Shown here in pieces: positions 1 to 8,799 of a stretch of 43,076 nucleotides of DNA. Numbering within the stretch: position 1 is the stretch's first letter; each line of letters begins with the position of its first letter. The DNA comes from a virus. A program made the translations under genes and the position numbers. The stretch covers positions 1 through 43,076 of IMG/VR virus record IMGVR_UViG_3300028388_003712; one strand, given 5' to 3'. Under the pieces are notes generated by a model. The model saw only the letters and a list, made by a program, of their open reading frames with translations, had not been told where the DNA came from and made no database searches.

Positions 1-2774
1 TTGCCGCTCGCCTGCTTGATACCACAATAGCCAGTGAGGAATTCGGGAGCCATACCGAGATGCACGGCGTTAGGGAAATAATTACTGCTATCTGTCCATT
101 CGCCGGTAATCCCTACGTCAGTGCCAGTGCCAGACATACCCCCCGTCCAAATAGGCCCGCCGACCATATACACACCCGGTGATAGATAGTAAATACCATA
201 CGCCTGAACAGGAGATTCTGTAGTTTGAAATGTATCAATCCATAGCGGCCACGGATTGTTTGCAGCCGGCGGTGTGCTCCCGATAGCCTCAGCATATTGA
301 TCCTCCCACAATGCGATGGGGCTACCATAGCTGGACTCGTTTTTTTGCTCAGTTAATAGCCACTCAATCAGCGTATACCAGCGCTCAGCTACGCTTGGAG
401 TTTTTACCAGTGCCCCCGCAATGAACCCCGTGCCGTCTGTATTCCATCGCCAGCACGCCGGGACATGCGGCCACGTTGACAGCTGGCCGATATTATGATC
501 CGCGAGGATATAGGGGCCGTCGTCAACCGCGCCGTCCTTGAGCAGTACATACCACACCACCGCGCCGTTAAATACCGTAGAGCCGCCCTCGTCAGATAAT
601 GTCAACGCGACAGTACCATCCAGCGCCGGGGACGGGAACATAGAACCAATGCCATAATTCACATCGCGCCGAATTTGTAAATTTGCACCATAGCCACCCG
701 TGACCGTCGCTGTAATATCCGTCCATGTATATGGTGACGTGAACGGATCGGCCAAATAGTACAGATTCATAGATGTACCATTTTGCCCACACAGCAGATA
801 TAGCGAATAGGTATTCGCGCCCCCATTCGCGAAGATCAACTGATACGGGTAATCCGAGTCGCCCGTGAAGCCCCCACTCCCCGCCGCCGTGATGAGATTG
901 CCGGTCACATCTACCCAGTTAGGGGCCGCGTCCATGAAGTTCTGAGTAACGACCACAAAGGGGGAATTGTCGGTATTTTGGAAAACCTGCGCCATAATAT
1001 CGCCCTCCGAGAAGTTACTCTCGACGGGCGGCAATGGCGAGACCGGAGGTGTGACCTCCGGTATGCCCGGATCGACTGGCTCGACCGGGTCAGGAATGGG
1101 AACGGCTGCTGTGGATACTTCGCGTGTTGAGTATGTACGCCCCGTCATTCCCGTGTCCCAGGCTAGCGCACTATCGAAGCGCCAGTCCATCGACTCAATA
1201 GCAATTTTCACAGAATCGGGCAGGCTCGCGACATAGAGCGCAGCAGGATCCACATCCTCCGCAATCCGCACGCCCCACGTTTCCGAATAGCGGTCAATAG
1301 ATACCTCACGCGCCGCCCACAGAGCCAACTCTGTTTCATCTAGTGGCGCGCGTTGATTGAATTCTGCCGAACGTCCCCGATAAAACGGATGCGTCGGCGC
1401 GCGGTAAATGGCAGCAGAGAATCCCGCTGTCGCATCATAATAAAATCCCGCCATGCGCACGTCACGGATGCGGGGAGCCGGCGGCTCACGTTGCGTTTGG
1501 TCATACAGGTCACTGGCGTTGCTGAAATCAGCCGCGTTCAATGCGGACCAGTCGCTACCATCCAGATATAGCGGATTTGGGGCTAGCACCAGGCCGCCGT
1601 CACGGCGACCGTACCAGGCGTGATATGCCTGGCCGGAGACCTGCTCTAACTGCGAGCCAATCTCGCCGTTGGGAAATTCCTGTCCGGGGATGCGGCGCGT
1701 TGACGGCGTTCCGACATTGACATTGACCACCTGAGGAATGGTAGAGTGCCAATACAACATAAACCACAAGGCGCGCTCTAATGTGAGATTATTTACCTCC
1801 GCCCAGTTGTTCGGTGACGAGTCGTCCACTAGCACGAACGGGAATGATGACATACGCTGCGCTGCGGAGAGCGCGTCCTCAATCACAAAATCGGCCTCGC
1901 CCGCCTCAAAATCATCGACCTCGGTACCTGGCTGCGCGAAACCGAACAAATACGTATCCGCAGTATCCAGATCGACAATGGCAGCGGGCGTGCCGAGCAT
2001 CGTCGAGGCAACCCCAACAGCAGTCGGTAAATCATCCGAGCGGATTGCTGCGGATTGACCGCGATTCAGACTCCAACGAATAGAGCAATCATCCAGCGTG
2101 TATAGATAATCATCCCCGACCCACATCGCGCGGTACGTAGACGCTGACACGCCGTTGCTATCCGTCACAGTCAATTTCAAATAATAGAATCCCGCCACCG
2201 ACCATAGCACAGTCACAGTATCACCACTACCGGTGATCGTACCACCATCAGCATCCCAACTATAACTAGAGATACTACCGCCATTGGTGGCGACAGAGTC
2301 AGAGGCAACTAACTGAATACTCTCGCCAACTGCCAGCCAGTTAATCGGCGTAGCTGACTCCCAGCCACCAACCCCATCGCTACGCCGTGTAATGAAGAAC
2401 GGGATAGGAGGCAGGGATGCGTTGGCCGACGACCACGCAATATCGCGGTCCTTATAAATGATCGCGGTATCGGTGTCAATATACTGATAGCGTGGGAAAA
2501 TATTGCGTGATTTATAAATCGCGCACCCCGCGCCAACAGTGAAGGTCTCGCCGTTCTCTGCCAGTGTCACCACACTGCCAGAGATACTACGAATCCGTGT
2601 AATCGTGTCGCCAACCACGAAAATATAGCCTGCATATCCTGCGGATAGCGAACCGGTGACTGTAGACACAGTCACCGCGAACGTACTAGCACTGTAGCTC
2701 GACACAGTGCCAGTCCAGATAGCGGTCGTTGGTGGAATTAAAACACCAATGCGCGCGCGGTCGAGTGTGGCCAC
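1..2774 (-). CDS. Large phage tail protein with PKD-like domain (3' end outside window)
   Basis: The frame is open from a GTG at 2774 to the left edge, about 924 residues with no stop. The GTG overlaps the TAG of the preceding gene by one base (TAGTG), so translation is coupled. Residues about 150-215 look like a PKD/Ig-like fold (ISSYSWDADG, then KLTVTDSNG). The rest is beta-rich with Trp/Tyr-Gly patches, as expected of a tail-tip or receptor-binding protein. It follows tape measure and a distal-tail-like gene, the usual place for baseplate or fibre proteins. If the window is circular, the frame continues without a stop into the 250-base open frame at the right edge, giving about 1,007 residues. 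The exact role (hub, fibre or adhesin) cannot be fixed. Confidence 0.8.
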   Translation of the reverse strand, partial: MATLDRARIGVLIPPTTAIWTGTVSSYSASTFAVTVSTVTGSLSAGYAGYIFVVGDTITRIRSISGSVVTLAENGETFTVGAGCAIYKSRNIFPRYQYIDTDTAIIYKDRDIAWSSANASLPPIPFFITRRSDGVGGWESATPINWLAVGESIQLVASDSVATNGGSISSYSWDADGGTITGSGDTVTVLWSVAGFYYLKLTVTDSNGVSASTYRAMWVGDDYLYTLDDCSIRWSLNRGQSAAIRSDDLPTAVGVASTMLGTPAAIVDLDTADTYLFGFAQPGTEVDDFEAGEADFVIEDALSAAQRMSSFPFVLVDDSSPNNWAEVNNLTLERALWFMLYWHSTIPQVVNVNVGTPSTRRIPGQEFPNGEIGSQLEQVSGQAYHAWYGRRDGGLVLAPNPLYLDGSDWSALNAADFSNASDLYDQTQREPPAPRIRDVRMAGFYYDATAGFSAAIYRAPTHPFYRGRSAEFNQRAPLDETELALWAAREVSIDRYSETWGVRIAEDVDPAALYVASLPDSVKIAIESMDWRFDSALAWDTGMTGRTYSTREVSTAAVPIPDPVEPVDPGIPEVTPPVSPLPPVESNFSEGDIMAQVFQNTDNSPFVVVTQNFMDAAPNWVDVTGNLITAAGSGGFTGDSDYPYQLIFANGGANTYSLYLLCGQNGTSMNLYYLADPFTSPYTWTDITATVTGGYGANLQIRRDVNYGIGSMFPSPALDGTVALTLSDEGGSTVFNGAVVWYVLLKDGAVDDGPYILADHNIGQLSTWPHVPACWRWNTDGTGFIAGALVKTPSVAERWYTLIEWLLTEQKNESSYGSPIALWEDQYAEAIGSTPPAANNPWPLWIDTFQTTESPVQAYGIYYLSPGVYMVGGPIWTGGMSGTGTDVGITGEWTDSSNYFPNAVHLGMAPEFLTGYCGIKQASG

Positions 2775-3355
2775 TACGCGATCTCCTCCACCAGTATCAG
2801 TGGTAAGCGCACATCCAGATAATTGCCGCCACTGGCGCGCCGTTCCAGATTTTGAGATGATGGCCAGTTGAGAATAGTCTCGTACACATACCAATTATCA
2901 TCATTGTCGCGCGTCTCACAGTAGCAGCTCCCCGCGATTGTATCCGCGCCGAGGATAAAATCACGCGCTGCGGTCCACTCCGCCACAGTCAGCAAATCAA
3001 TAAGCCACGTTGAGCGGGCATAGCCACGCACGCGCTCTGTGCCTGCCAGCGTCAGTCGCCGTTGGCCAGCATACGGGATGGACTTCACATGCGCACTGAA
3101 TAAATCGGTGGCTTTGCGCAGGATATAAAAACTCCGTCCACTCTCGCTAGCGGAAAACGTAGATGTGACTGTGAGCGTGTCCGCATCCGTGATAGTATCA
3201 ATCGTGCGTTCCACGTGTGTGCCTGCCGCCAGTATTACGATAATGGCATCCCCGGCCTGGTAGTCAGTGAAATCCGTACCAGATCCCGCAACGTTCACAG
3301 TTCCATTGACCGTTACGGTTCCGATTCCCACTGGTCCAATTCGGAATTCAGCCAT
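2774..3355 (-). CDS. Distal-tail-like phage protein
   Basis: 193 residues. It starts at an ATG overlapping the last codons of the tape-measure gene by 8 bases and ends one base into the next gene. The N-terminal half (residues about 10-80) is rich in Thr/Val/Asp beta strands. The C-terminal half has a WTAARDFILGAD helix followed by strands and CYCETRD. Its position between tape measure and the large tail protein matches the distal tail or baseplate-hub slot of siphophages. No signature motif was recognised, so the role rests on gene order. Confidence 0.65.
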   Translation of the reverse strand: MAEFRIGPVGIGTVTVNGTVNVAGSGTDFTDYQAGDAIIVILAAGTHVERTIDTITDADTLTVTSTFSASESGRSFYILRKATDLFSAHVKSIPYAGQRRLTLAGTERVRGYARSTWLIDLLTVAEWTAARDFILGADTIAGSCYCETRDNDDNWYVYETILNWPSSQNLERRASGGNYLDVRLPLILVEEIA

Positions 3356-5612
3356 TCAACGCCTCCGCCACCTGACGCAGGATAGCCTGGTTATTTTGCG
3401 CAAGCGCGGATTCAATCCAACCACGGTCAGCCTGCGTCACATTATTAAATTGTGGCGCGGACGTGATCGCAATGGAAGGTCCACCACCGGACTGCAACAC
3501 ACTCTGCTGTGTGAGTGGGCCACCGACCACGCTCTCTAGCGCGCTGGTGGTCTGGGCATTGAGCACGTACTCGCGTCCAGCCTCGCCGAGTGTATACATG
3601 CCGTAGTCAGCATAGCCACCGGCTGCACGACCAGGCGGACGTACAGCGAGATTACTCGTCGCGCTACGCATCTGATTCAGCCATGCCGTGAAGTCGGCCT
3701 CCATCTGCGCATAGCGGTTTTGTGCTATAGCAGTCATTCCTAAGAGCGCGCTATCCATCGCGTTAAGCTGCGCCTGGAAGGAATCTTTTAGGAGCTGCTG
3801 TTCCTCGCCATATTGGTCAGCTAGTTCAGCAAGAGTTTCCTGCTGTGCCGCATCCAGTTGCACCATCTCGTCCTGGTGCTGCGTGTCCAGTTCGACGATT
3901 TTCTCCTGGTGCTGTTCGGCCTCACGCGCCTGGCGCTCTGCAAATTCGGCCTCGCGCTCGGCACGCTCCTGTTCATATTGTGCCTGCTGTTCCTGCAAGC
4001 GGCGCTCAAATTCCGCCTCACGCTGTGCCCGCTGCTGCGCGTAGGCGGCCTCCTGATCTGCAATCTGGCGGCCATAGTCCTCGTTGCGCCTAGCCGCCTG
4101 CACGGAATAATCCTCCTCGGAGCGACTACGGTCACGCGCGTATTCACGCTGTGCATTGCGCAGCGCAATCGCATCGCGACTAATCGCCGCGTCCTCAACG
4201 CGCATCTCGTAGTCCTCGCGCATACGAGCCATAGCGCGCTGGTGATCTTCCTCAGCGCGTTGCACCTCAATGCCATAATCGCGGGCCTGCAGTGCGCGCT
4301 GCGCGTAATAGTCCGCGTCAGCCTGCGCCTGCTGGCGAGCAAAATCTACCTGCTGATCTAATAGACTGGCATTGTGGCGGTCCGCAGTGCGTTGCGCATC
4401 ACGCTCAAAATCGCGCAGCGCGCGCGCGGATTGCTCAGCATAATCAGCAATAATGTCCGCACGCTGCGCAGCATAGCGCGCCTCAGCGTCCGCACGTTGT
4501 TCACCAAACTGTTCAATCACCGTCTCGCGTTGCTGCTGATAGCGCCTGAATATTTCCAGTTGATTATCCTGGAAATCCTGGTAGGCCTGCACCGCGTTGC
4601 GCCACGTGGCGGGGCCGATAGCGTCCTCGAATGACTCTAACTCGTTAGCCGCACGCTCAGCCTCGTCCGCAGTTTTGGTCAACCGGTCGCCGAGGCCAGA
4701 GGTAAATTTAAAAAATTCTTCACCTTTGCCAATCAGACTACCCAGTCCATAGCTCACAATCGAGGAGAACTCGGTCCAGTTCTGCCCCAGGCTGCGGCCT
4801 GTAGCCGCCTGCCCGGCTTTATCAATTCCATAGGCAGCAGCGGCCCCTACGCCCAGGATTGCCGCAGGAGCAGCTAATCCCGCGAGACTCAGTCCACCAC
4901 CAGCAGCAGAGGCCGCCCCGCCAGCAATGCCACCGCCAGCGGCTTTGGCCTGCAACGCTGCGGCCGCTAGCTGTTTGTTGGCTGCGTCGCGTTGCAATTT
5001 TGCGGCCGCAGCCTCTGCAATGAGCTGCTTGGTATCCGCGACCAGGCGAATGCCGCGTGATACTGCTACGCCCACGGCCCCCAGACCGGCGACAATGGTG
5101 CCGACCTTCAGGGCAGCGCGGATTACATCGGGGTTATCCTCTGCAAACTGGGCCGCTCGCTCGGCGACATCAGCCGCCTGCTCTAGCAGCGGAAGCACCG
5201 CCTGCGCCGCCACACGTCCCACGCGCTGCTGCGCGTCACTGATTTCCTCAGTAGCCACCATCCAGCGACGGGAGAGAGCCTCCGCTCTCCCCGCGCTCTG
5301 CACATAGCTATTGATGCTGAGCAACAGAGGGCCAGTGATTGCCGCGCCCGCGGCGACGAAGCCCTCGGCAATTTCGCCACCAATGTCCGCAGCATCCCGA
5401 ATGAGTTGCATCCGCTGGGATACTTGTTGCGCCGTCTTTTCGTAGCGGTCCGCGATTTCCTGCGCTTGTCGCGCAAGCTCTTTAGCAGCTTCCGCACCGG
5501 CGCGCTCAACCTGGTCGCCCACGCGCTCGGCAGCTTTCGCCACCTGCTGCGCGCTTTGGCGATCTGTCTTAAATTGCAGCGTGACCTGTAGTTTTTTCTC
5601 GTCGTTGGCCAT
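3348..5612 (-). CDS. Tail tape measure protein
   Basis: 754 residues. The N-terminus is amphipathic helical; hydrophobic Ala/Gly-rich segments lie at roughly 75-110 and 165-270; a long charged Arg/Gln/Glu coiled coil spans about 330-640 (repeats such as REAEFERRLQEQQAQYEQE). The C-terminal part contains TLGEAGREYVLNAQTT, a motif common near the end of tape-measure proteins. In this family the protein sets tail length; about 750 residues suggests a tail near 110 nm. It lies after the tail chaperones as usual. The start codon is only 2-3 bases from dispersed element R1, so there is no purine-rich ribosome-binding site at normal spacing, unlike most neighbours. Confidence 0.9.
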   Translation of the reverse strand: MANDEKKLQVTLQFKTDRQSAQQVAKAAERVGDQVERAGAEAAKELARQAQEIADRYEKTAQQVSQRMQLIRDAADIGGEIAEGFVAAGAAITGPLLLSINSYVQSAGRAEALSRRWMVATEEISDAQQRVGRVAAQAVLPLLEQAADVAERAAQFAEDNPDVIRAALKVGTIVAGLGAVGVAVSRGIRLVADTKQLIAEAAAAKLQRDAANKQLAAAALQAKAAGGGIAGGAASAAGGGLSLAGLAAPAAILGVGAAAAYGIDKAGQAATGRSLGQNWTEFSSIVSYGLGSLIGKGEEFFKFTSGLGDRLTKTADEAERAANELESFEDAIGPATWRNAVQAYQDFQDNQLEIFRRYQQQRETVIEQFGEQRADAEARYAAQRADIIADYAEQSARALRDFERDAQRTADRHNASLLDQQVDFARQQAQADADYYAQRALQARDYGIEVQRAEEDHQRAMARMREDYEMRVEDAAISRDAIALRNAQREYARDRSRSEEDYSVQAARRNEDYGRQIADQEAAYAQQRAQREAEFERRLQEQQAQYEQERAEREAEFAERQAREAEQHQEKIVELDTQHQDEMVQLDAAQQETLAELADQYGEEQQLLKDSFQAQLNAMDSALLGMTAIAQNRYAQMEADFTAWLNQMRSATSNLAVRPPGRAAGGYADYGMYTLGEAGREYVLNAQTTSALESVVGGPLTQQSVLQSGGGPSIAITSAPQFNNVTQADRGWIESALAQNNQAILRQVAEALNG

Positions 5613-5614
5613 TG

Positions 5615-5716
5615 TTTAACAGTCGTTTTTTATAGTTGTTAGCAAGCGCATGAGGCGCGTTTTCACGTCTCATGCGCTTGCATTACGTCTATTAAGACCG
5701 ATTAACAGACGTTATC
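5615..5716 (+). repeat. Dispersed element R1 (102 bp)
   Basis: The left end reads TTTAACAGTCGTTTTTT and the right end ATTAACAGACGTTATC, preceded by ACGTCTATTAAG. The middle is a perfect 13-bp inverted repeat (GCAAGCGCATGAG at 5642-5654 and its complement at 5669-5681). The right end supplies the TGA of the upstream minus-strand tail gene (TGATAACG), and the left end is 2-3 bases from the tape-measure start. It shares both ends with R2, R3, R4, R5, R7 and R8. Confidence 0.85.
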
Positions 5717-5912
5717 ATATCTCTACCGTGGGCGGGGGCGGATGCTCACGCCACTCGCGTAGCCAGTACGCTAAGCGATTTGACAGTCTATTATGTGCTA
5801 TCATCGTTGCCCGTGCCCACACAGGTTTGCTGTACCATTCATCCGTCGACAGTCCGCGACTCGCTGCCACGTTTTCCTGCTCCCATGTCAGCGTAGAGCG
5901 TATCGCTGGCAT
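5715..5912 (-). CDS. Tail assembly chaperone, downstream (T-like) frame
   Basis: 65 residues from an ATG preceded directly by GAGGAG. It overlaps the end of the longer chaperone by 74 bases in the +1 frame. Its frame stays open upstream of the ATG for about 100 bases, past the overlap, with sensible codons. This fits the G/GT arrangement of siphophages, where a rare frameshift fuses the second product to the first. A +1 (or -2) shift would be needed; no classic X-XXY-YYZ slippery heptamer was found in the required register. The product is basic and aromatic (WYSKPVWARATMIAHNRL). It may be translated alone from the ATG or only as a fusion. Confidence 0.65.
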   Translation of the reverse strand: MPAIRSTLTWEQENVAASRGLSTDEWYSKPVWARATMIAHNRLSNRLAYWLREWREHPPPPTVEI

Positions 5913-6342
5913 CTCCTCGTCCGCTGGAATCGGCGGTAGCTGCTGCCACGTCCCCGCTGAGTGAAACTCCAGCCGGAAACGTTTCGGCGGCGGCCTGTAT
6001 ATCCTCCTCCGTCACGTCGCCGAACATGGCACGTTGTATCTGCGTATTATCAGATTCAGTGGCTAATAGCACATACTCGATATAGTCCAGTTTTCGCCCA
6101 GATTTACCATCGCGGGGCTGCACACCAGCATAAGAAAACGCCTCCGGCAATTGCCAGCCTTCCGGCACGGATAGTTCATCGAATGCATACAGCAAAGGAA
6201 AATCGTTGGCCATAGCGCGCTGCATCTCCGGGTCATCAGCATACGCACGAAACACAACCCGAATCGCGGCAGGAGGCACGGCACGCACGCGATGCGTTTC
6301 ATCGTTTGAGAATGTAATCTCAGTAGTAGCACTATGACTCAT
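5839..6342 (-). CDS. Tail assembly chaperone (G-like)
   Basis: 167 residues. The ATG overlaps the TGA of the tail-tube gene (ATGA), with GAGGTGG upstream as ribosome-binding site. The middle contains PEMQRAMANDFPLLYAFDEL, a helical stretch like other small chaperones, and the C-terminus is low-complexity. It sits between tail tube and tape measure, the invariant slot for the chaperone that coats tape measure before tail-tube polymerisation. A second overlapping frame downstream supports the G/GT reading. Assignment is mainly from order and overlap. Confidence 0.7.
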   Translation of the reverse strand: MSHSATTEITFSNDETHRVRAVPPAAIRVVFRAYADDPEMQRAMANDFPLLYAFDELSVPEGWQLPEAFSYAGVQPRDGKSGRKLDYIEYVLLATESDNTQIQRAMFGDVTEEDIQAAAETFPAGVSLSGDVAAATADSSGRGDASDTLYADMGAGKRGSESRTVDG

Positions 6343-7169
6343 GCAGCCACCTCGTAAATGACAATGACGTATGTGCCACTGGCTGGCGCAGCTGTGAATG
6401 TGACACTGCCAACCGCCAGCGTTGTTCCGACATCCTCAGTTACATCCGTTGCCGTGGTACCGTCGTAGGTCCAGACGGTCATTTTGTCGGTATTGACGGC
6501 ACTGGTCGCCAGCGTAAACTCAGTAGCTGTACCATTTCCAGCGAAGCCGCTCATATTGACAGGATATTCACCACTCCCATCCACTACCTGCATCCGGTCG
6601 ATACCATCCGTCGCAAGCACTAGGGCCTCGCCCCACGGGAACTTGTCAACGACATCAGCGGTCAACTGATACATACGCTCCTCAGATGAGCCTTCCTCTG
6701 CATTACCCCCCATAGGCACCAAAGTGCCGCTAGGTACTAGATAGTATTCATAATGCGGACGGCCAACGTCACCGGAGGCATAAGATTTAGCCTCGCGCCA
6801 TCCCAAAACGCATACCGTGGGGAAATCCTCTTGATGTGTTGGACGTGGCAGCCACTTGCGTTCCTCCTGAGACTTGACCGTTGTGCCACCGGCAAGCGCT
6901 TCTGCAGTCAGGTCAAATCCACCCGAGCGAATCTCGCCAGTTACCCCCTCCGAAGGGGGCAAAATGAACTGCGCGAGAACAATGTCCTCGCCAGTATTCA
7001 CAATGCGCCGCTGCTCTGGAATATTGAGCGTCAGCGCCTTAGCGCCGTTGATACGCACGCCTTTGTATTCATTGGTATCACTCGCATCAGGGATGCCTAG
7101 GCTGTTAAGCGCTAGAATCTGACAACCCCTAAAACTTATAGCCGTAATCTGCGAACTTGCTGCGGTCAT
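6339..7169 (-). CDS. Major tail tube protein
   Basis: 276 residues, beta-rich, with a Gly/Thr-rich C-terminal domain (residues about 205-276, VTFTAAPASGTYVIVIYEVA) resembling an Ig-like or virion-surface extension. The N-terminus carries the typical tube-protein opening (GCQILALNSLGIPDASD). It lies directly before the chaperone pair and after connector/tail-terminator genes, the standard siphophage place. Start ATG overlaps the preceding TGA (GAATGACC) with GAGGTG upstream. It forms the hexameric rings of the non-contractile tail. Confidence 0.8.
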   Translation of the reverse strand: MTAASSQITAISFRGCQILALNSLGIPDASDTNEYKGVRINGAKALTLNIPEQRRIVNTGEDIVLAQFILPPSEGVTGEIRSGGFDLTAEALAGGTTVKSQEERKWLPRPTHQEDFPTVCVLGWREAKSYASGDVGRPHYEYYLVPSGTLVPMGGNAEEGSSEERMYQLTADVVDKFPWGEALVLATDGIDRMQVVDGSGEYPVNMSGFAGNGTATEFTLATSAVNTDKMTVWTYDGTTATDVTEDVGTTLAVGSVTFTAAPASGTYVIVIYEVAA

Positions 7170-7474
7170 TCATTCACCTCCTCAGCAAAATAGTCTCTAA
7201 TTTTCTGTAATCTAGCTCTCCCGATACCGGCAATCGCTAGTAGTTCTGTGTTCGTTGCCTCACGCAGCGCGTCGAGATCGTCAAATCCTTGCGCGCGTAG
7301 CGCCTCAGCAATCTCTACATCAATGCCTGGAATGTCTAGGCGCGGGTCTGGCTGTTGTTCCGCAGAGATGTCTACGACTGGCCCTGCGGGATTACAAGCA
7401 CAAAACCCCGCTAATCTCCCGTTTGGACGCGCACTCCAGGCGGTAATCTGATTTCCACAAATAGGACAATTCAT
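7166..7474 (-). CDS. Zinc-ribbon plus helix-hairpin-helix protein
   Basis: 102 residues. The N-terminus has CPIC at residues 3-6 and a second pair CAC near 25-27, compatible with a small zinc ribbon. The C-terminal 50 residues (LREATNTELLAIAGIGRARL) form a helix-hairpin-helix with the GIG hairpin. The same HhH type appears at the C-terminus of the gene at 8464-8799, so the two are partial paralogs. HhH domains usually bind DNA or proteins non-specifically; here the gene is fused translationally (ATGA overlaps on both sides) into the tail-tube/tail-terminator operon. Its function is unknown. Confidence 0.7.
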   Translation of the reverse strand: MNCPICGNQITAWSARPNGRLAGFCACNPAGPVVDISAEQQPDPRLDIPGIDVEIAEALRAQGFDDLDALREATNTELLAIAGIGRARLQKIRDYFAEEVNE

Positions 7475-7890
7475 GCGCGTACCTCCATTGTGAATTCTAT
7501 GCCGATATATGGCTGCCCCTGGTAAAGCAGTATCTGCACGCCACCGTCGCCTGTTAGCGTGGCGACCATACAGGTGCGATTAAGACGCGGCTTGTCCGCG
7601 AACGCTGCCTTGACACGCGCGAAGAACGGCTCACACGCTGCCTCAGCTTCGCCGTCTATGCCGCTCCCTGCGGGTTTGACATACAGACGTAACAGGAGCG
7701 TGCGCGTGTCCAGATCGGCGTCACTCGCTGGACCTATGCCAGCATATTGCCCCTGTGCCGTGAAGTTCAGGAACATGGGCAAATCGGCGGCATTGATAGT
7801 GCGTGGCGCATACGCCTCAGCGCGTTGCACACCGTCGATAGTCTCCTCAATCGCAGCCAATTGCGTTTTGATAGCCGCAATGTCGGTCAC
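7471..7890 (-). CDS. Probable tail terminator / tail completion protein
   Basis: 139 residues. The N-terminus is helical (AAIKTQLAAIEETIDGVQRA) and is followed by alternating strands ending in QPYIGIEFTMEV. This resembles the alpha/beta gpU-like tail terminators that cap the tail tube. It lies between the head-tail connector and tail tube, the expected position. It starts with an ATG four bases inside the previous gene and overlaps the next by four. No specific catalytic motif is expected in this family, so the call is from context and fold impression. Confidence 0.6.
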   Translation of the reverse strand: MTDIAAIKTQLAAIEETIDGVQRAEAYAPRTINAADLPMFLNFTAQGQYAGIGPASDADLDTRTLLLRLYVKPAGSGIDGEAEAACEPFFARVKAAFADKPRLNRTCMVATLTGDGGVQILLYQGQPYIGIEFTMEVRA

Positions 7891-8483
7891 CAGGGCACCA
7901 CCCGCATGTATGGCTGTAGCATCATTTTGATACGCTGCGGCATGGCCTTGGTGTAGATCAGCGTGCCTATATCAGTCACACCGATAGTATCATCCAGGCT
8001 CGTCTGTGCCTCGCGATAGTATCTACCCGCGAGCACGGTCGCAACTTCGACGAAATCGGCGGGGAGACTAGCCACATCCGCAGCTAGCCCCCCCACGTAG
8101 CTGATCTTCGCCCACGGGCGACCGCGCAGCGTGATGCTCTCATATGCTAGCACCGCATTGCCGTCTGCGATTACGCGCGTTATGACTGCGTCTGTGTAAT
8201 CCGCAATCGGCGTCCAGCGATAGCTCAGTGCGGACACGCTAGCAATCTGCGACTTGTGCGGCCACAGATGCAGCGTGCCTTCCTCATCCACGACGCCGCG
8301 CAGAATCTCGTCTGTGACGGTCTCTAGCGCAAAATAGTCGTCCGAGCCGCTGTTTTGCGTGCCTGCGCAATAGCGGTCTATGGCACGGCTCGCAGCGGTC
8401 ACAAAACGCGCTATGAGCGTGTCATCGCCCGTGCTCTCTATATGGAGCGCAGATTTTACCAGCTCACTTGTTGTATAGTCCAT
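7887..8483 (-). CDS. Head-tail connector / adaptor protein
   Basis: 198 residues. It opens with a helix (SELVKSALHIESTGDDTLIA) then RFVTAASRAIDRYC, the characteristic start of gp6/gp15-type adaptors that plug the portal. The middle is beta-rich and the C-terminal helix (DFVEVATVLAGRYYREAQTS) is also typical. It is placed after capsid and before tail terminator. It overlaps the upstream gene by 20 bases and the downstream gene by four, so the whole head-tail joining group is one tightly coupled operon. Confidence 0.75.
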   Translation of the reverse strand: MDYTTSELVKSALHIESTGDDTLIARFVTAASRAIDRYCAGTQNSGSDDYFALETVTDEILRGVVDEEGTLHLWPHKSQIASVSALSYRWTPIADYTDAVITRVIADGNAVLAYESITLRGRPWAKISYVGGLAADVASLPADFVEVATVLAGRYYREAQTSLDDTIGVTDIGTLIYTKAMPQRIKMMLQPYMRVVPW

Positions 8484-8799
8484 CCAACCAGTTCTTTATC
8501 TTGCGCAGTGAAGCTGCGCCGATGCCGTTGACTGCACGTAATTCCTCGTCGCTGGCTTCCTCGAGTTCATTAGCTGACATATAACCCGCATCCCGCAGGA
8601 GTTGCACCAGGTGCTCATCCTGCGCTTCTAATCCCTCTAGTCCAATGATTTCCGCATCATCCTGAAGAGGAACTAGTGTGCCATTTGCAACGAGTGGATT
8701 TTGCCAAGGTGCGGACGGCATCTCAACGACGCCGTCCACAGCCTGGTAAACCTCATCACCGTGGCCAACAGTAGCCAGATTTGTGCGATATCTAGTCAT
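8464..8799 (-). CDS. Small protein with C-terminal helix-hairpin-helix
   Basis: 111 residues from the ATG at 8799, which overlaps the TAG of the upstream gene (ATGACTAG). The N-terminal 60 residues contain a short beta unit (EVYQAVDGVVEMPSAPWQNP, then ANGTLVPL). The C-terminus is an HhH domain (ASDEELRAVNGIGAASLRKI) like that of the gene at 7166-7474. A longer upstream extension is open but overlaps the previous gene and was not used. Function unknown; it lies in the head-tail joining block. Confidence 0.7.
   Translation of the reverse strand: MTRYRTNLATVGHGDEVYQAVDGVVEMPSAPWQNPLVANGTLVPLQDDAEIIGLEGLEAQDEHLVQLLRDAGYMSANELEEASDEELRAVNGIGAASLRKIKNWLDGLYNK

Noticed and set aside
3821-4361. Long open frames on both strands opposite the tape-measure coiled coil
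   Set aside because: They are shadows of a repetitive Arg/Gln/Ala-rich gene; no ribosome-binding sites and low-complexity products.
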